From Nitrospirota bacterium (GTDB taxonomy: Bacteria; Nitrospirota; Thermodesulfovibrionia; Thermodesulfovibrionales; JdFR-85), in the NCBI GenBank assembly GCA_015485235.1, contig WFTX01000295.1:1-8293 (forward strand): DNA of 8,293 bases, given 5' to 3'. The position numbers and the translations under genes are program-made. The notes below the pieces were generated by a model. The model had not been told where the DNA came from. It did not search any database and worked only from the letters and a program-made list of their open reading frames with translations. Below, piece after piece: positions 5,358-8,293 of the stretch. How positions within the stretch are numbered: position 1 is the first letter of the stretch; every line of letters starts with the position of its first letter.

Positions 5358-5699
5358 TCAGCATGTAAGATGAAGTGCTGCGATGCACTTTCTGTCTTTA
5401 ATGGAGTTAAAGAGTGTAACCGCATCGGTGGTCCTCATCACCCTGCTCTCAATCCCCAGGGCTTTTAGTTTATTGATTACAACCTCAGGCACCTGCATCA
5501 CCCCTGAATAGCCACACCCGACAATCAACAACTCTGGTTTTTCAGCAACCACTTCTTGCAGGTCTTCCATGTGGAGTAAATGCCCTTCCTTCCGCCACCA
5601 GGGTGAGAGCACCTTATCTGGAAGGATTATTACATCCTTTGTGTAGGGATGACCGTCAATCACGATCCGGCCGAAGGAGTAGGATTCTATCCTCTTCAC
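5358..5699 (-). CDS. Mth938-like domain protein (DUF498, NDUFAF3-like)
   Basis: A 113-residue protein matching the compact Mth938 family along its whole length: IESYSFGRIVIDGHPYTKDVI at the N-terminus, LPDKVLSPWWRKEGH with the conserved WW pair (34-35), ELLIVGCGYSGVM with the glycine-rich turn (57-68), then a helix and the family-typical ending AALHLTC. The family is related to the mitochondrial complex I assembly factor NDUFAF3, but its bacterial role is unsettled. The start is GTG, not ATG. It overlaps the ligA stop as GTGA, and a strong AAAGGAGG precedes it by seven bases inside the end of ligA, so translation is probably coupled. It is the last gene of the leftward operon; no clear terminator follows it. 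Confidence 0.88.
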   Translation of the reverse strand: MKRIESYSFGRIVIDGHPYTKDVIILPDKVLSPWWRKEGHLLHMEDLQEVVAEKPELLIVGCGYSGVMQVPEVVINKLKALGIESRVMRTTDAVTLFNSIKDRKCIAALHLTC

Positions 5700-7717
5700 C
5701 TGCTGCCTCCTTTTATCATTTTCTGAAGATCCTCAAAGGAGATCACCTTCACACCGAGGCTTCTTGCCTTCTCAATCTTGGCCCCCGGGTTTTCACCTGC
5801 CACAAGGTAATCCGTCTTCCGGGAGACCGATGAGGCCGGATGCCCACCGTTCCGGGAAATCATACCCTCCACCTCTTTCCTGGGGAGGGGAAGCGTACCG
5901 GTTATCACAAATGTAAGGCCATCAAGGGCACCTTCCTCCTTTCCGGAGTCGTCGAAGTCCGGGTTTGTAACCCTCAGTCCCAGTTCTCTGAGCTCATCGA
6001 GGGTCTTCAGGTTCTCCTCATCGCTGAAGAAGTCCGAGACGGAGCGGGCGATCTTCTCGCCCATCTGTGGTATTCTCTCAATGGCCTCGGGCCTGACATG
6101 ATAGAGATCTTCAATCTCTTTGAAGTTCCGGGCAAGCAGCTTTGAGGCGTACTCTCCCACATGGATGATCCCGAGGGCATAGAGGAGCCTTGCCAAGGTG
6201 GTATTCTTGCTCCGTCCGATGGCAGTTATCAGATTTTCAGCGGATTTTTCAGCAAAACGGGGGAGGCTCACAAGGTCTTCCTTCCTCAGTTTGTATATAT
6301 CCGTAAAGTGTCGTATCAGCCCCTCTGAGTACAGGAGTTCCACATTCTTCTCCCCGAGCCCCTCTATATCCATACCGTTTCTTGATGCAAAGTGTTTGAT
6401 CCGCTCCCTTACCTGGGCAGGACAGTCCAGCCGCTGGCACCTCACAACCACCTCACCCTCCGGCCTGACTACCCTGGAGCCACAGGCAGGACAGAACTCT
6501 GGAGGAGTAACCCTCTTTTCGTTGCCTGTTCTTCTGTCTGTAATCACCTTTATCACATGAGGTATGACATCTCCTGCCCTCTCAACCACCACTGTATCAC
6601 CGATCCGTATGTCCTTTCTCTCCACCTCATCCCAGTTGTGAAGTGTGGACCTTGAGACAGTGACCCCGCCTATCCGGACCGGCTCGAGCATGGCAACGGG
6701 GGTGATTGCACCGGTCCGGCCGACACTGGGGATGATCTCAAGTATCCGTGTCGTTCCCTGATGGGCGGGGAATTTGTAGGCTATCGCCCAGCGGGGTTCC
6801 CTCGTCTTCACGCCGAGCCTCCTCTGGAGATCGAAATCATTCACCTTGACCACCGCACCATCCGCCTCAAAGGGGAAGGTCTCCCGCTTTTCCTCTATCT
6901 CCTGAAGAGCCTTTATCACCTCTTCAATCCCCCGGCAGAGCCTCACAATGAGTGGGATGGGAAAGCGTTTTCTTTTCAGCCAGTTGATCAGGCCGGTCTG
7001 GGATGAAAAGGGGATCTTCCCAGGTGCAGAAGCACCGTAGCAGACAAGGTGAAGGGTCCTTGCTGCGGTTATGGAAGGATCAAGCTGACGGACCGAGCCG
7101 GCTGCCGCATTCCTCGGGTTTGCAAAGGCGGGCTCTCCACGCCCTTCCCTCTCGTTGTTCAGGGCCTCGAAGTCCTCGATGTTCATGTAAACCTCTCCCC
7201 TGATATCTATCAGGGAGGGCGTATCGGGTCCGTTGATCGCGAGGGGGACTGACTTTATTGTCATGATGTTTTGCGTGACATTCTCTCCCTCAAATCCGTC
7301 CCCCCGGGTTGAGGCTGTGGTGAGAATTCCATCTCTGTATGTGAGTTCGATGGCCAGCCCGTCGTATTTCGGCTCAACGGTATATTCAATTTCGTTATCA
7401 GTACCGAGGTGCCTCTTTACCCTCCGGTCGAACTCCAGCACTTCTTCGTGGGAGAAGGCGTTATCAAGGGAGAGCATGGGGTCCCTGTGTTTTACCTTTT
7501 CGAACTTTTGAAGAGGCGGGGCTCCAACCCTCCGGGTAGGAGAGTCGGGAAGGACATAGCCGGTCTCTTCCTCCAGTTCCTTCAAGCGCCTGTAAAGCCG
7601 GTCGTATTCTTCATCTGATATTACAGGGTCATCCAGCACATAATACCGGTAGCAGTGGTAGTTCAGTTCCCGGACCAGATTCTCGATCTCTCTTTTCTTT
7701 TTCCCGTCGTCTTCCAT
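5696..7717 (-). CDS. ligA: NAD+-dependent DNA ligase LigA
   Basis: This enzyme seals nicks in duplex DNA using NAD+ during replication and repair. All expected parts are present in 673 residues, the normal length. Domain Ia is at the N-terminus (ELNYHCYRYYVLDDPVISDEEYD). The adenylation domain carries the catalytic lysine K117 in EPKYDG, followed by STRGDGFEGENVT (136-148). Next come an OB fold (SVGRTGAITPVA, then AGDVIPHV), a Cys4 zinc finger (C409, C412, C427, C432), helix-hairpin-helix repeats around 450-565, and a C-terminal BRCT domain (LTFVITGTL at 601-609 to about 668). The frame is open upstream to 7864, but residues before MEDDG overlap the upstream membrane-protein gene and look non-native, so ATG 7717 is chosen, with AGAGGG about nine bases before it. 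The gene lies 14 bp behind the membrane-protein gene and overlaps the Mth938-like gene by 3 bp. Confidence 0.97.
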   Translation of the reverse strand: MEDDGKKKREIENLVRELNYHCYRYYVLDDPVISDEEYDRLYRRLKELEEETGYVLPDSPTRRVGAPPLQKFEKVKHRDPMLSLDNAFSHEEVLEFDRRVKRHLGTDNEIEYTVEPKYDGLAIELTYRDGILTTASTRGDGFEGENVTQNIMTIKSVPLAINGPDTPSLIDIRGEVYMNIEDFEALNNEREGRGEPAFANPRNAAAGSVRQLDPSITAARTLHLVCYGASAPGKIPFSSQTGLINWLKRKRFPIPLIVRLCRGIEEVIKALQEIEEKRETFPFEADGAVVKVNDFDLQRRLGVKTREPRWAIAYKFPAHQGTTRILEIIPSVGRTGAITPVAMLEPVRIGGVTVSRSTLHNWDEVERKDIRIGDTVVVERAGDVIPHVIKVITDRRTGNEKRVTPPEFCPACGSRVVRPEGEVVVRCQRLDCPAQVRERIKHFASRNGMDIEGLGEKNVELLYSEGLIRHFTDIYKLRKEDLVSLPRFAEKSAENLITAIGRSKNTTLARLLYALGIIHVGEYASKLLARNFKEIEDLYHVRPEAIERIPQMGEKIARSVSDFFSDEENLKTLDELRELGLRVTNPDFDDSGKEEGALDGLTFVITGTLPLPRKEVEGMISRNGGHPASSVSRKTDYLVAGENPGAKIEKARSLGVKVISFEDLQKMIKGGSR

Positions 7718-7731
7718 TATGGAAGCCCTCT

Positions 7732-7935
7732 TCAACCCTTTCTGAACTCTTTTAGAAGAGAGGTCCCGAACCGGAAAAGGACTATCCCGATAACTATGGA
7801 GGCAAAGCCTATGATCGCCGCACGGGTTGACTGGTGGGCGATGCCGGTGAATATCAGGAGACACCCTACCAGAAAGAGCGACAGGGATAGCACATAGAGA
7901 AGAGTTGTGACTATCTTTGCCTGGGCCTTTGTCAT
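7732..7935 (-). CDS. Small two-helix membrane protein
   Basis: A 67-residue hydrophobic protein with two predicted membrane helices, about residues 9-31 (VTTLLYVLSLSLFLVGCLLIF) and 38-56 (RAAIIGFASIVIGIVLFRF), joined by a short polar turn. The basic ends (MTKAQAK and LLKEFRKG) suggest both termini may face the cytoplasm. The start follows AAGGAG (7942-7947 on the other strand) with seven bases of spacing, and a good sigma-70 promoter lies directly upstream. It is the first gene of the operon with ligA. I do not recognise a family, and a function is not inferable beyond membrane location. Confidence 0.7.
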   Translation of the reverse strand: MTKAQAKIVTTLLYVLSLSLFLVGCLLIFTGIAHQSTRAAIIGFASIVIGIVLFRFGTSLLKEFRKG

Positions 7936-7954
7936 GGTTTTCTCCTTTTTGGAG

Positions 7955-7984
7955 ATTTTACCCCCCCAGACAGAGGATTGTCAA
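7955..7984 (-). promoter_or_regulatory. Sigma-70 promoter of the membrane protein-ligA operon
   Basis: Reading leftwards, a perfect TTGACA (7979-7984) is followed by an 18-bp spacer ending in G7 and then TAAAAT (7955-7960), five of six matches to the -10 consensus. Transcription would start near 7948, giving a leader of about 13 nt that just contains the ribosome binding site of the first gene. The slightly long spacer with a G run may tune its strength. Confidence 0.65.
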
Positions 7985-7990
7985 AAGGTG

Positions 7991-8003
7991 AAGGCCGGGC
8001 CTT
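7991..8003. promoter_or_regulatory. 13-bp perfect palindrome next to the -35 box
   Basis: AAGGCC-G-GGCCTT is symmetrical about its centre and lies six bases upstream of the -35 of the ligA operon promoter. This is a natural place for a dimeric regulator to bind. It could also be chance. Confidence 0.25.
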
Positions 8004-8293
8004 ATTGGTGCTGACCTTGGGATCCCACAGTTGAACTTGTCGTGTTCAGGAGTTTCCCCAGAAATAAGAGGCAGAGTGAAGCAACAAATTGAGAAATAAG
8101 CAGAAGTAAGGATGTATAAGTAGTGCTGTAATTTTTTAAGGTAAACAGGAGTTTCTCCAGGGGAAGGAAGAGAAAATGTCCCTGGCAGGCCTCTTAATCA
8201 GTCCTTATCAAAGCGCTGATGGTGATGAGTAGAGGGAGTTTGTTGTGGATCGGCGCCATAAGGGAGTCTGTTTTTGCACACAGAAATCCTGAC
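8004..8293. other. Gene-free right end of the window
   Basis: No supported gene is seen. The stretch has many stops in all frames, and a pair of near-identical 15-mers at 8047-8061 and 8146-8160. On the minus strand a frame is open from the window edge down to a TAA at 8194-8196 (about 32 codons). It could be the end of a leftward gene outside the window, but no family is recognisable. Confidence 0.5.
8047..8160. repeat. Direct repeat of 15 bp spaced 99 bp apart
   Basis: CAGGAGTTTCCCCAG (8047-8061) and CAGGAGTTTCTCCAG (8146-8160) differ at one base and have the same orientation. Each also holds a short GGAG/CTCC-type symmetry. They are noncoding and of unknown meaning. Confidence 0.4.

Noticed and set aside
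5373..5390. Hairpin AAGTGC/GCACTT as a terminator for the MinD-like gene
   Set aside because: It has only six pairs, lies inside the coding sequence of the convergent Mth938-like gene, and is not followed by a clean T run.
7718..7864. N-terminal extension of LigA by 49 residues
   Set aside because: The family starts near MEDDG, the extension overlaps the upstream membrane-protein gene in another frame, and its composition is not ligase-like.
8194..8293. Minus-strand frame open to the right edge, ending in TAA
   Set aside because: Only about 32 codons are visible, without a recognisable family or supporting features; it could be chance.
1..8293. tRNA, rRNA, CRISPR array or insertion sequence
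   Set aside because: No tRNA-like cloverleaf, no rRNA motifs, no regularly spaced repeats and no transposase-like reading frame were seen on either strand.

Overview
The window is bacterial, of middling GC, with strong AAGGAGG-type ribosome binding sites, frequent AGG/AGA arginine and ATA isoleucine codons, and a -24/-12 (sigma-54 type) promoter. Together these suggest a Nitrospirota-like or deltaproteobacterial lineage. That placement is an inference from general look and gene families; no marker in the window fixes the taxon.

Left part, + strand. Positions 1-420 hold no gene. They contain half of a large inverted-repeat element cut by the window edge, a compact branched inverted-repeat structure (113-209) that could be a structured RNA or DNA element, and a sigma-54 promoter candidate (337-352) with a possible activator site upstream. 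Next comes a tight gene set: a degenerate universal-stress-protein-like (Usp) protein, a 63-residue helical protein, and a TauE/SafE permease, closed by a perfect 14-bp hairpin. A tandem Usp protein follows. The 63-residue protein repeats a segment (FEDEMAAA...GD.E.A) that also lies inside the first Usp-like protein. This suggests a Usp/small-protein/permease module and is the most original protein-level signal here.

Middle part, + strand. An exported protein with two PNGGE-type beta-sandwich repeats and a CARDB-like C-terminus is followed by a MinD/ParA-family (FlhG-like) ATPase. The ATPase gene has no ribosome binding site and a TATAAT box placed so that the mRNA may start at the ATG. It also appears frameshifted: its frame stops at 5049, while a coding-looking continuation in the -1 frame runs to 5180.

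Right part, - strand. A likely three-gene operon is read leftwards from a good sigma-70 promoter (TTGACA, 18 bp, TAAAAT, 7955-7984): a two-helix membrane protein, NAD+-dependent DNA ligase (ligA, 673 residues from the start chosen here), and an Mth938-like (DUF498) protein whose GTG start overlaps the ligA stop. It converges with the ATPase gene across 5181-5357. Positions 7936-8293 contain the promoter and some short repeats but no recognisable gene.
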